Assembly: GCA_030844895.1 (NCBI GenBank)
Contig: CM061234.1
Span: 9,331,173 to 9,395,172, forward strand
Length of the DNA: 64,000 nucleotides
Source: Ambrosia x helenae
Taxonomy: Eukaryota; Streptophyta; Magnoliopsida; Asterales; Asteraceae
Direction: 5' to 3'
Below are positions 22,080-33,103 of this stretch, piece after piece (positions within the stretch are counted from its first letter, which is position 1; the number at the start of each line of letters is the position of its first letter). Below the pieces are notes generated by a model. That model ran no database searches. It had not been told where the DNA came from and saw only the letters and a program-made list of their open reading frames with translations. The translations under genes and the position numbers were made by a program.

Positions 22080-22457
22080 CGGTTCAGACGGTTCAGACGG
22101 TTCACAAATTTCGTTAAGACGTATTGGGAAAGGTGACCCGTCTGTTTGAGACGGTTGACCCGAAGGGACAGCCGGCATTGATAGACGTGAACCGTCTTTG
22201 GAGACGGTTGAACCGAAGGGTCAGCCGTCTTGGTAAACGTGAACCGTCTGGGAGAGATCTCTGACCCGTCCGGAGAGAGACGGTACAGCCTCGGGATCAG
22301 AGACGCGACGTGGCGGTTGGGGGGGGGGTCACAACGTGTCCCGTCTATCCAAAGACGGTTCAGGCGGGTTGGGAGCCGTGTCCCGTCTCTCCAAAGACGA
22401 TGGAGAGGGCTATTTGTGCAAAATGCCCGGTCAACGGGCTATATTGGTCATTTTCCC

Positions 22458-22989
22458 AAAAAAGAAGTTGAAAATTGAGTGGTACATTTCTTTAACAAAC
22501 TCAATTCCAGAGTTCGATCAAGAAGATTAAATAAACGAAATCATATACTAGATGTTTACGTAAAGATTCTTAGCAGTGAAGTGCTAATAAGATCGTGTTT
22601 TAATCATCTAAGAATATAAAGAATTAGATACCGATTTAAAACCTTAAACTTGTTGATGTATTTCTTTAAGAAAATACAGTATCATAACTTTTATAAGAAA
22701 ATTAAATAAATAAATAAATAGCGTGACAACCGTTAGATTCCGTGACAAGAAAATAAAATAGTTGGTAAAGAATCTGTTGACGAAATGATTTGAATGGGTA
22801 AGATTCGTTTTAAGCTTCTCGAACCCATTGGTTTTGTCGGGCATGAGAATCACCTTTTATTTCCAATTATGCCCCACTTTATCCTCACTTTGTCTTTTTC
22901 CCCTCTTTTCTCTAGCATTTTTTCATTTTCTTTCTTATCTTTTAAAAAAATTAAAGTTAAATATACCAAAGGTCCATAAAGTTAACTAT
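22458..22989. other. Non-coding stretch
   Basis: AT-rich, without recognisable coding or repeat structure apart from a short AAAT run near 22706. Confidence 0.4.
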
Positions 22990-23029
22990 ACAAATGGTCC
23001 ATTTTGTGGGACAGTTCTCGGCCAATGAC

Positions 23030-24351
23030 GTTCTGTTAGCGATTAAATCTTGTGTTGGGGTAAATCTCCAGGCCCCGATGGTTTTACTATGAGGTTTTTT
23101 AAAAAGTTTTGGGATTTGCTCAAGAACCCCATAATGAAGATGATGAATGAGTTTTATTATACGGCTGAGATTGGTGAAGGGTGTAATGCTACTTTTATTG
23201 CTCTTATAGCGAAATGCGTTGATCCGTAGGCGTTGTCTGAATTTAGACCAATTTCGCTTGTTGGGTCTTTATACAAAATTCTTTCGAAAGTTCTTGCTAA
23301 TCGACTCAAATTGGTGGTGGGTTCAATAATATCTCCGGTGCAGTCCGCGTTTGTCGGAGGGCGTAACATTATTGATAGTCCCTTGATTCTCAGTGAGCTT
23401 GTATCTTGGGCGAAAAAATCGAAATATAAATTGATGATGTTTAAAGTGGATTTTCAGCGGGCTTATGATTCGGTGAATTGGAATTTTCTTCTTAAAACTA
23501 CGAGAGATATGAACTTCCCGGTTAGATCGGTGAATTGGATTCATGGCTGCATTAAGTCGGCGAGAGGTTCGGTTATTATTAATGGGTCCCCAACTGATGA
23601 GTTCGCTTTTAAACGAGGTCTTCGTCAAGGGGATCCTTTATCCCCCTTCCTCTTCCTAATTGTTATGGAGGTGCTTAACATGCTTATGATTAAGGCGGTT
23701 AACTCCGGGATGTTTAAAGGAGCGCAACTTCCGAATAACGGCCCTTGTTTATCCCACCTTTGCTATGCGGACGATGTGATATTTGTGGGGGAATGGTCGG
23801 CTCATAATGCGGTTAGTGTTTCCCGTTTTTTGAGATGCCTTAGCTTGATTTCAGGCCTCAAAGTTAACCTTGAGAAGTGCAAATTGTTTGGAGTCAATGT
23901 GAATGAAGAGAAGGTTGAAGAGTATGCCGACATTCTTTCTTGTGAAGCGGGGTCCTTTCCTTTTAATTATTTAGGTATTCCGATTGGGGCAAACATGAAA
24001 GTTGCTAAAAATTGGGAGCCGATTTTGATTAAACTTAGAAAAAAGTTATCCGCGTGGAAGGCTAAATATCTTTCATTCGTGGGTTGTGTTACTTTAGCCA
24101 AAGCTGTCCTTGGAAGTGTTCCATCTTACTATATGTCTATTTTTTTCGCTCCTAAGTGCATTGTCAAGAAGATTGAAAGATTGCGCAGGGACTTTGTTTG
24201 GGGGAATCCCACGAATGGGCAAAAGATACGCTGGATCAAATGGGATAAGATGATGAGGCCGAAAAGCTTAGGCGGTTTTGGTGTGGGAGGAGTGGAAGAC
24301 TTCAATGCGGCCATGTTAACTAAGATGTGTGGCTTCTTGATGTCCCGTTAA
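23030..24351 (+). pseudogene. LINE 1 reverse transcriptase
   Basis: The frame upstream of 23233 reads KSPGPDGFTMRFFKKFWDLL, the start of plant L1-type RT, but has a frame break and an in-frame TAG at 23227-23229. From 23233 a 372-residue frame continues: FRPISLVGSLYKILSKVLAN, the motif A aspartate in KVDFQRAYD (D73), motif B GLRQGDPLSPFLF and the catalytic YADD (residues 178-181). The thumb region with LGIPIGANM and WKAKYLSFVGCVTLAKAVL follows. At about 24320 the protein jumps from FNAAMLTKM to a segment normally well over 100 residues further on, so an internal deletion plus frameshift ends this part. Confidence 0.93.
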
Positions 24352-25156
24352 AAGATAGTTTCCAGGAGTTTTTTCGGTTAGCTTTGTATAAAGACGGCTC
24401 AGTTGCGGATTATTCGGTTAACAACAATGGGGTTATGGGATGGAATCTTCATTGGATTCCTGATTATATCCATCTTGTTACCCCTGCGATGACTGCGCCG
24501 CTGCAGTCTGTTCTGTCCGGGTTTTGCAGAAAACCGGCGCTGATATATGGGTGTGGGACTCTAATCCGGATGTGGGTTTTGCGGTTAAATGGGTTAAGAA
24601 GTTCTGGAAGATGCAGCAACAAGAGGCTACGGATGTTGCACCTTTGATTTATAAGTGGAATTCCTGGGCTCCTAGTAAAGCTAATTACTTATTGTGGAGA
24701 GTCCTCCTTGGTATAGTTGCTGAGAAAATGAAACTTGCTCATAGAGGTGTAGTTTTGCCGAATTCCCTTTGCGATATATGTGGTTGCAGCGATGAAGATA
24801 TCGACCATTTGTTTCTCAATTGTCTTTGGGCGAGAAGCATTTGGTGGCAAGTTCTTGTGTGGATCTGTGTTCCCATTCAATTGGATATGGGGTCGTTTAA
24901 GGAGTTGTGGGCTAGGGTGATGAACTCCCAACGTTCGAAGATTTGGAAGAAAACGGTTGGCGCGGTCATGATTGCGACTGTTTCGCGGATTTGGCATGCT
25001 CGCAATCTGAAGGTTTTTGATAAATCTTTTATTACGACTATCAATTCCGTGGACCTCATCAAAGAAGACGTGTATGCTTGGATTGTGAATCGCTCGAATC
25101 GGAAAGTTCCAAGTTGGGAGAAATGGGTTGATTTTGATATTTTAGATATGTTGTAA
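24327..25156 (+). pseudogene. LINE 1 C-terminal zinc-binding (zf-RVT) region
   Basis: Two overlapping frames (24327-24647 and 24524-25156) together cover the C-terminal part of ORF2. The longer one contains APSKANYLLWRVLLGIVAEK and the zinc-binding CDICGCSDEDIDHLFLNC, typical of the zf-RVT domain at the end of plant L1 ORF2 proteins, and ends VDFDILDML. A frameshift around 24530 separates it from the preceding piece. The 3' UTR of about 95 bp runs to the poly(A). Confidence 0.9.
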
Positions 25157-25276
25157 TGCTTTGTTAGTTTGTTTTGTTGTTTGTGGTTGTAATCTTGCTG
25201 TCACCATCTTGGTGGGCCTTTATATTTATATATAAAGTCGTTTCTTGTTCAAAAAAAAAAACAAATGGTCCATTTT

Positions 25277-25595
25277 AACGTCAAGTGGTACTTCTACTAT
25301 GTTATACCAAAAACCCTAATATATTCTTCCTTGCTTATGTTTGAACATGAAATATTCCCTCTAAGGCGTATTTCTCAAACAAATAGGTTAGATCCACATT
25401 AACACAAACGGTCCATGTGATTCATCAATATTGCACATTTGATCCTCAAGTATCGGAAAAAATACAAATGGTCATCACTTTGACTTTCGATTCACACATA
25501 CACTCCTCAAAGTGAATGATTGCACAAACACAAAAGATACCTTTCTAGGCCCAACTCCCCCACCATCACACTCCCCCACCATTCCGTCGGGCACT
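25277..25595. other. Non-coding stretch
   Basis: No gene or repeat recognised; words of the type CAAATGGTCCAT near the LINE target recur as background. Confidence 0.35.
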
Positions 25596-25605
25596 ACCCT
25601 TATTC

Positions 25606-25729
25606 AGTGGCACAGCGTAGTAGGGGCGGCAGAAAATTTTGAAAATATAGGGTTTCGACCCCCCGAAACTGGTTTTCGACTCCCCAGTGACTTCCGACCC
25701 CCCGAACCTTGGGGTCAAGCTTCGCCACT
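25606..25729. mobile_element. Mutator-like MITE, 124 bp
   Basis: A perfect 10-bp TSD ACCCTTATTC (25596-25605 and 25730-25739) flanks the element. Imperfect inverted ends AGTGGCACAGCG and TTCGCCACT; the body repeats GACCCCCCGAA three times. A 9-10-bp duplication suggests Mutator-like origin. Confidence 0.8.
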
Positions 25730-25739
25730 ACCCTTATTC

Positions 25740-27007
25740 TCTTCCTCTTAATCTTATTATGTTGAGAAGCGTGTCAAGGCGCAAGGTGGGGACCTAGGAC
25801 TGTGATGTGATCATCGTTGGCTGAGAGAAGAAGCAAACAACAACTACAATATGATAGGGTGATTTAGTAGCGGCTTTCGTACCAAACCCAAGTCGAAAAG
25901 TGTGAAGAGTTATAACTCTTTCGAATGGTTAATTAAAAGGCCGGGAAGCAAAAAAAAACCTTTGATGCTGACAATTTAGAACCCCTAGAAGCAACTTCAA
26001 GACTTTTCCTATTGTGCAAGCTTTATTTTGAAAAATTCACGACGAATATGGGAAATCGATTGTGTAGAATTTACTATAAATGGGAAGAAATCATCACCTG
26101 ATTTAGAGCAATATTAATAATGATTTGAGATTTTGTAGTTATTCCTCCGATATACTGAATGTTTTGGAATTGTAGTTGTTTGTCACACCCCGTCAATGTG
26201 GAATATTTTGCTACACAAAAGCTTTTTAAGAATATGATTAAGCAAACATTTAAATGAAATAATATAAGTTTGAATACCCAATAGTTAGGTGTTTACATCA
26301 CCTAAAAGAATTGTTTGAAAATCAAGATTTTGCATCTATTTCTCATGGTGGATGAGAAATAACATGAAAATCTTCCAAAACGAGTATTCCAAAAAGATGT
26401 AAGTTTAAATCCTTTTCCATGATTAATGATCAATTACGTAGAAAACATGCTAAAAATCATCGGTATAGAGTTGGTTAGTTCACAGGTTTATGAGACTCCA
26501 CAAAAACCGTTTTAAGAAAACACATGCATAGCTAGTTAAATTCGTGAATGATTAAAACAATGCCTAGCTAAGACACCGACATATGTGACCAACATGAGCG
26601 TATAACCAAATCTTGATTGAGAGTGTTCATCGCCCATTGTCCAGTCAAGACAATAAAAAATCGTTTTCGGAAGTTTAACCACTCTTTGTCTTTACCAAGT
26701 TAGCACTCCTAACCAAGAGTGGGGCATTAAATCCACAAACACGACTAGACGAAAGCGACTCTGTCATTGTTCGTTCATTTAATTAACAAAAATAATTTCA
26801 TGCTCATGTTCTTTCATTTAGCAAATGAATGATTCACGCTAAATGCTTTACGTATAATTCTTTAACATTCGGTTCATTACAACCTTACTTGTTCTAGTAA
26901 AAATGGTGTGGTAAACACGTACATGTAGCATAAATACAGTTAAGATCATGAATAGTACTAAGCTCCATTAAGTAGCGTGACGAACCAAACTTTTACTAAA
27001 ATCAATA
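25740..27007. other. Non-coding stretch with possible decayed LTR end
   Basis: TGTCACACCCCGTCAATGTGG at 26181 resembles the inverted 3' end of a plant LTR and is followed by CTCATGGTGGATGAG-like sequence, but I could not find the opposite end or a TSD. Around 26765-26890 there are decayed GTTCGTTCATTTA words ending ATTCGGTTCATTACAACCTT, resembling an old copy of the hAT MITE at 18183. No gene is seen. Confidence 0.35.
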
Positions 27008-27015
27008 CCGGTTGT

Positions 27016-27197
27016 TAGGGATGAGCTCAGTACCAGTATCGAAATTGCCAAAATTGGGTACCGATACCGTCACCAAAATTGTTCGGTATGGTACCGGTAC
27101 TGAAAATGCCAAATAGTCGGTACCAAATAGATACCGAAAATAATTCAGTACGAGAAATATATATGGTACCGGTATCTGGTACATTTGCTCATCCCTA
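27016..27197. mobile_element. hAT-type MITE built of GGTACCGGTA words
   Basis: Inverted termini TAGGGATGAGC and GCTCATCCCTA with an 8-bp TSD showing one mismatch (CCGGTTGT at 27008-27015, GCGGTTGT at 27198-27205). The 182-bp body is filled with GGTACCGGTA and CGGTACCAAA words in both orientations. Confidence 0.9.
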
Positions 27198-27233
27198 GCG
27201 GTTGTTACGACTTTAACTGTTTTCAAATATTAA

Positions 27234-27808
27234 GGTCTATTTGGTAATGGGTGATCGAATGTATGTGAGAATGAAACAGATGAGGTGATGGAAAGGACAA
27301 AGAAATGAAATGGATCATTACCATTCCATGGTGTTATTTGGTTACGATGTGATAAAGGAATTAATTAAGACATTGTGTTGTTTGATAGACAGGAAAAAAC
27401 GAAGGAATAAAATCGGCGGTGGGTGGTGGTAGTGGTTGGTGGTAATGGTGACAGTGGGTGGTGGGTGGCGATGGCCCGCGATGATGGTGGGTGGCGGTGG
27501 TCAGTGGTAATAGTGGTGGCAATGACGTTTGGTGGTTGTGGCGACGACAATGGATGGTAGTGGTCATTGATGGTGGCGGTGATGGTGGCAGTGGCGGTAG
27601 GGGTAGCGATAGGTGGTGATGGTGACGAAGACGAATGGAATAAAAAAAAAGGTGTTTGGGGGTTGGGTGGAATGCATTTTTGGGTTTTAGAGGGAATAGA
27701 ATGTCTTATGTAATGCATGATTTATTAACCCAACCAAACACCCTTTTTTCATTCCCTCACAATAGTTCATTTCTTTCGGTCTTTAATTCTTGCATACCAA
27801 ACATTACC
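27234..27808. mobile_element. PIF/Harbinger-type MITE with GGT-rich core
   Basis: Imperfect inverted ends GGTCTATTTGGTAATG and CATACCAAACATTACC with TSD TAA (27231-27233 and 27809-27811). The core (about 27410-27625) is GGTGGTGG-rich on the plus strand, as in the larger Harbinger element at 17169. It has no coding capacity; the His/Pro-rich minus-strand frames are artefacts. Confidence 0.85.
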
Positions 27809-27811
27809 TAA

Positions 27812-28181
27812 TGTATAACAAAAATAAGTAAATTATGTGAAAGCCATTGCGAGGCAAATACTAATGTTCAAGTTGTTGGAACCAAGCCTTACAAAGGTTT
27901 CTTTTTATAGTTTATTTGCGCTTACAACCTTTAAGATGTGATATTTTATAAACTTTCGGATTTGTCAATGTGACCTCTTTATTTTTTAACAACGTTTCAA
28001 CTTAAATCTTTTTCATGGCGTGAATACCAATGAACAATTTGGCGGCATCGAGAGTTTTCTCGCGGGATTTATGCTATTGTTCAAATAATCAAAATCGAGC
28101 CTTACAAATTTTAGCACCCCTATCACAATCCACGAGTTTCATCCCTGGCACAAATTAGTATCATAAGCATGATAAAACTTT
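27812..28181. other. Non-coding stretch upstream of LINE 2
   Basis: Nothing recognised; the 5' boundary of LINE 2 probably lies in or near this stretch. Confidence 0.35.
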
Positions 28182-28756
28182 TTGTTCTTTGGTGATGGTT
28201 TACATAATTTACATACTTTACGTTGGTTGTTTAGGGCATATGGAGTCATCCCGAATTCAAGAATTCATTTTCATTTTCTCGATTTCAAGGGGACATTGTT
28301 TCGATTTCTCCGGTTCCAAATACCTGATTGCTTGTTTTCTTCTTGCATGTCTTTGAAAATTTCCTATTTTCAACCCATTTTCCCTAATAGAATTGCCACA
28401 CCATCACCTACCTCATCACAAAACCAACTCCACCTTTATCTCTCAATCTCCCCAATCGAGAAAATTCCATATACCGTAGCAGATCACTTGAGGTCATGGA
28501 GTGCGGGTTACCCTTTGCCAAACGTTCAAGATCCAGAGAATGTTTCTTCGGAAAGTAGCGGTAAAGAAGGAAACCACCAATCAACTTTTACTCCGGCATT
28601 TAATGAGGATTGTTTTTAGGAAACTGTTAATGAGGAGGTTAATGTTGATTGTGAAGCAGCTGTAATCAAAGGAGGTCTCTCAAAATACAAGTCAAAGTTA
28701 GCGGCAAGAAGGAACAAAAAAGTGGGCCGACCCAAATCAGTGTTTTTAACTAATGT
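28182..28756 (+). pseudogene. Possible LINE 2 ORF1 C-terminus
   Basis: The 145-residue frame 28182-28619 stops at TAG and can be followed in the same frame through ETVNEEVNVDCEAAVIKGG to KYKSKLAARRNKKVGRPKS. A basic tail with KKVGRPKS is common at the end of plant L1 ORF1 proteins. The upstream half (MFFGDGLHNLHTL...) shows no motif I recognise and may not be coding. The adjacency to an L1 endonuclease after removal of the solo LTR supports the call, but the family assignment is weak. Confidence 0.4.
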
Positions 28757-28976
28757 GTTATTGTAACACCCCAACCGATGGCGGAAACATCGAGGTGTCA
28801 CGTAGTGATGATTGTTCAATAGCTCATGGACTAAAGTGTAAATTTGAATACATTGATTAAATAATTTATTACATTGAAATGAAATACAACGATACTAACT
28901 GTCAACCAAATTGAAATACAATGAATCAAAATCTAAATATAAATCCGAAAGCTTAAAGGATGCATCTCAAAACAAC

Positions 28977-29409
28977 CTGAAACATGTACAAAATCATTTG
29001 GTCAATACAAAAATTGTATTGGTGAGCATACCCTGTTTGAATAAATATAGTAGAAAAAGTGTTTAGCAATTCATGTGCGGTACCATTTGCAATTATGTAA
29101 TAAGTAATATCCGTTCAAAACCAAACCTGAGAATAATGACTAACACATGACTAACCAACTGAATAATGAATTAACAAGACAATGACCAAGATTCTCTCAA
29201 CAGAGTCTCAAGGGGGTATACCATAGTACTATTCATTGAAAAGCTAGGCCGCCCAGCGGTTAATGATTTTGACAAGTCATAGACACACCAATTAACATAA
29301 AGCAAACACACATGAGAATTGCATTTAGTAAAAGAAATAGAAACTTGATAGTAAGTACATGAGTCACCCCAAAATAGTAAGACAGTAAAAAGGGGAAAGA
29401 TATACTCAC
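28977..29409 (-). other. Intron-like block in solo LTR 2
   Basis: Minus strand: CAAACT|GTGAGT ... CATGTTTCAG|GTTG, 433 bp. CCCCTTTTT and TTTTGGGG follow the donor. GCTCACCAATAC precedes an 8-bp hairpin CAATACAA/TTGTATTG (29003-29010 and 29014-29021), the longest stem of the family. Confidence 0.6.
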
Positions 29410-30424
29410 AGTTTGCAAAAGCGATCAAAATCCACTTAAGCGGTCGTGAGCTAAGCAATGGGAATTCCGGGGAATTCAACCTATAACGTGTAAGATTACT
29501 AATAAGGAAATGTCTAAAAAGTCTAAGGTATCTAGGGTCTAAGGCATTAGGGTTTGCTAATTCGATTTGGGGAATTAGAGTTTTTATGATAAGTCGCGTT
29601 AATGTAAAAGTTGTATATCACAAATAATATATGCAAGGTTGTAAATGTGGTTTGAATAATATAATTATTACCTATTGAATATTTAGATAAAAATATGTTT
29701 GAATAATTAAGAGAAAATAATTTAGTTAATTTCTTTAACTAAATTAAAATAAATACAACGATCATAAATGTATAAATAAATAATTATATGTTTCACAATG
29801 ATCCAATAAATGATAATTAAGATTTTCAACATAAAACATTTCTATTTTATAAGAAAAATATCTAAAAATAGATATTTAAATAGTGTGAATAAATAAATGT
29901 TCAATTATGTCTAATTAAACATAAATAGGATTAGAAATACAAGACATGATCCATAAATGTTATTTTTGTGGAAACTGGATTCTTAAGAATGTAAATCAAT
30001 GAAAATGATTTTCTCATAATTTTTATAAAGTTATTTATATTTAAAACTGATTTAATAGAATAAAATCATGTTTAAATGATTAAAAATAGGAAAATTAATA
30101 AAAATAAAGGTTTTCTGAACCAATAATTTTTAATTAAGATCATGATGATTAGAAATAATTTATCAAAAATTTTGAGATAAAAAAATCATTAAAAATGAAT
30201 TTTTAATCAATTAATTATGATTAAAACAATTTAAATTAATAAAATCATGAAAATAGATATTTTTCAGAAAACTAAAAATATGACAATTTTCTATGAGGTG
30301 TCAAGAGTCTACATCTAAATTTTCATAATTTTTGGGTAAAAATTGGATTTATTATGAATATTTCAAGTTTATTGTGTTTATTTATTAATATATAGATAAA
30401 AACAAAACTGAAAAAAAATATGAA

Positions 30425-30505
30425 AATGGACGCGGGTTACAAGATTCGAACCCGAGTCTATGCTGTATACATCACACACACAAGCCACTACACTACAAGA
30501 CCTTT
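30425..30505 (-). other. tRNA-like module in solo LTR 2, sense to LTR
   Basis: On the minus strand a box A-like TAGTGTAGTGG (30485-30495) precedes a box B GGTTCGAATCT (30442-30452). It lies at the same place in the LTR as the modules of solo LTRs 1 and 3, but its sequence differs from both and it lacks their box A hairpin. Confidence 0.55.
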
Positions 30506-30836
30506 TAGTTGAATAAGTTTGAAGAAAAATTTATATAAACCTTTATCAAGTTTCATCTTCTTCCCCAAATTATTCTACATAAACCCTAACCCTAACCCAA
30601 AATCAATAACTCGATTCAGAGATGTTTATCATCCGATTTTAAGGGGCTTTTGAAGAAGAACAACGAAAATAATAAACGGCATCAAACTTTAGAACTTACA
30701 ATCGCGTTTTTAGAGTCGAACACGAATACAAAGAATCTGAAAATAGAGCCACGATTGGAAGCCTTAGAACACGATTCAGATATGTTTTCTTGAGGATTTG
30801 TGATTTGTAAAAGTGCAGAAACGAGAAAGCATCGAG

Positions 30837-30844
30837 TATTTATA
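30837..30844 (-). promoter_or_regulatory. TATA box of solo LTR 2
   Basis: Minus strand TATAAATA, about 620 bp inside the LTR, upstream of the tRNA-like module in LTR sense. Confidence 0.55.
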
Positions 30845-31843
30845 GTGTTCATGCTTTAAAACGGACTTTAATGGTGTTTATGTATTCCGGCGGTTACGTT
30901 TTTAAACCCAATCAATTCTCAGTTTATGGTTCGTTATTAACATATTAAAGAGTTGGAATAACCTTGGTTATGATGGAGGAACGTTCGGTATCCCTTAATA
31001 CACATTAAAGAACATCAACCGCTCAAAATACCATGGCCGGAAAACGATTCCGGTGGCCGGAATCTGTATCGCCGGGAAAGCGAGAAAAAAAAATGATGAC
31101 AAAGTCTGATTTTTTTTGAAAGTTTGGGTAAATGGCAAAAAGGCCCCTTTATTTGACTAAGTTAGTTTATCTTGAAACTAGGTTAGCATTTACTTTATAA
31201 AACTTTAACAAAGTTAAGTTAGTTTAACCAAAAAGTTTCTAAAACTTTATAAAACTTGAAATTTTTATAAAATCCAGTGCGTAGACGTTTCAAGATACGT
31301 ATTTGAATAAAACTTATGCTCGATCCGTAACGAATATAAATGATAAGATTTTAGTTTACTCTAAAATAAATTTTGAAAGCAACGAAATTTATAGGGGTTA
31401 TAATAGAAATATGCGAAGGGCTAATGTTGTAGATTTGACGTAAAACGAGGGTGACGGTTGTCACAGTTATGGCCCAATAATCTTAATTGGAAGCGGATGG
31501 ATGATCCATTTTGTCTAAATGGGCTACTGGGAATAAGTGAGGAGAATTCTATGTCTACTTCAAACATTTTACCTGTAGATGATACAGAGATGCCATCGCC
31601 CACCCAAGAGGAGAGTGGTATGCAGACATGAAGACAAACAAAGATAGATACATGAGACCCGGCTGCAAAAAATCCCGATATACATGTTAACAGCGAAGTA
31701 ATTGTGGGTCCACAGGATTATGAAGTCGAAACAGAGGTGGGAGAAACAATGTAGATGGGAAGCAAATTAGGGGTTTAAACTGATGGTTTTGAAGACGTGT
31801 AGAGATAGACGGTACAAAACGAAGGAGTACAATTGGGTAAGGT

Positions 31844-32668
31844 ATGAATTTCTTACCTCTAAATGTTCGGGGTATAGGGGTTAGTGGCAATGCTGAATGG
31901 GTTAAAAAATTGAGGGTCGACAATGGGGTTTCATTCTTGGCTATTCAAGAATCAATGTGTAGCGATGGTAGTAGGGTGGATTTCAATAGGTCAGGGGTAG
32001 TGGCAGTCCTGTTTTTGACTTTGTGTATTCTACTGGGAATTCCGGGGGTTTATTTTGTATATGGGATAATAAAGTGTTTAACAAAGAAAGGGTGATTAAA
32101 AAAAGGAATTTTCTTATTGTATCATGACGGCTGCACGAGGATGGGACGGTTATAAATGTCGACAATATTTATACTCCATAAAAACTAGAGGATAAGAGAA
32201 GATTATGGGAAGAGTTAATGATGTTGAAAAAAGATCTACTGGGTCCGTGGATTCTCTTAGGAGATTTCAATTCAGTTAAGTGTCAAGAGGAAAGAAGGAA
32301 CACAAGGTTTAGCTATTCTAATGCTCGTTGTTTTAATGACTTTATTGACGATTCTGACTGTAGGAATACACTATGTCTGGAAGGCTTTTCACGTTTCTGG
32401 CTGGGAAGGGGATAGGATGTAAAATGAGCAGAATTGATAGAGTTCTTGTTTGTGTAGATTTTTTAACAGGTGGCCACAGGCATGTCTTCGTGCCCTTCCT
32501 CGGGAGCGATTAGACCACTGCCATTTGTTCTTGACTTTGGTGGATAATAATTTTGGAGCTAGGTCGTTCAGGTGGTTTAATTCTTGGGCCAACATGGATG
32601 GATGCGAAGAAGTTGTGAAAAAGGTTCTTTTTGTAGTCACTTTGAAGGCAAACCTAATGAAATGTTGA
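31844..32668 (+). pseudogene. LINE 2 endonuclease (EEP family) remnant
   Basis: The start MNFLPLNVRGIGVSGNAEWV followed by FLAIQESMC matches the apurinic-type endonuclease opening of plant L1 ORF2 (N, RG and QE residues). After a frameshifted gap, 32218-32415 gives GPWILLGDFNSV, the conserved GDFN motif, and 32450-32668 gives RLDHCHLFLTL, the DH motif near the C-terminus, then FRWFNSWANMDG. At least three frame breaks and stops show that it is dead. Confidence 0.88.
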
Positions 32669-33103
32669 CAATGAAATTCGAACAACTTAGGCAAAGCTTG
32701 AAAAGTTGGGGAGCAGATATAAAAATGAAAGAGGATGGAGAAATGCAGCTGATAAAGGAAGAGATTGAGACTATGGAGAACATTATGGAGGGTAGGGAGC
32801 TAGAGGAAGATGAGGTCCGGACGTGGACCGAGTGTAAGAGAATCAGGGAGGAAATGGGGTATCATAAATTATCTGATTTAAAGCAGAAGTCTAGACTGAA
32901 ATGGGCTATGTTCTGGGACGATAATACTAAGTTTTTTTCATACTGTTATAAATGGGAGAAAGGTGAGTAATACTATTCATGGGTTGATGGTGGAAGATAA
33001 GTGGATAACAAAACAGGCTTTGGTGAAAGGACAGACGCTCAGACATTTCAGATAGCTATTCAGAGAAGACATTAAGCATAGACCAGAGATCATTTGTGAG
33101 GGT

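Larger units (their letters stand above)
20313..22457. mobile_element. Long-TIR DNA element (Mutator-like?) with AGACGG arrays
   Basis: Near-identical TIRs of about 105 bp (20313-20418 and 22352-22457) begin GGGAAAATGACCAATATAGC. Inside each TIR the word AGACGG/CCGTCT recurs many times (20400-20690 and 22080-22300) in blocks like AGACGGTTCACG. The element is much GC-richer than its surroundings. It carries one small SANT-like ORF and no transposase. Flanks are A-rich on both sides, so no TSD can be proven; Mutator-like is an inference from TIR length and sequence. Confidence 0.85.
23006..25260 (+). mobile_element. 5'-truncated LINE (non-LTR retrotransposon) 1
   Basis: A perfect 16-bp TSD ACAAATGGTCCATTTT (22990-23005 and 25261-25276) encloses a reverse-transcriptase fragment followed by a short poly(A) tail. 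This is the standard outcome of target-primed reverse transcription with 5' truncation. ORF1 and endonuclease are absent; the element starts within the RT N-terminal region. Confidence 0.95.
28762..31465 (-). mobile_element. Gypsy-type solo LTR 2 (2,704 bp)
   Basis: Perfect TSD GTTAT (28757-28761 and 31466-31470). On the minus strand it starts TGTGACAACCGTCACCCTCG and ends CGGTTGGGGTGTTACA. It has a TATA box at 30837-30844, a tRNA-like module at 30425-30505 and an intron-like block at 28977-29409. No internal region or second LTR exists. Confidence 0.93.

Noticed and set aside
26765..26890. A second copy of the GTTCG-word hAT MITE
   Set aside because: The words are strongly decayed and only the right end resembles the MITE; no TSD could be read.
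26181..27007. A fourth solo LTR starting TGTCACACCCC
   Set aside because: Only one end is recognisable; no partner end, TSD or intron-like block could be found.
28182..28619. A host gene of 145 residues
   Set aside because: No recognisable domain, and its continuation joins an L1-type LINE after removal of the solo LTR; treated as a possible ORF1 tail.
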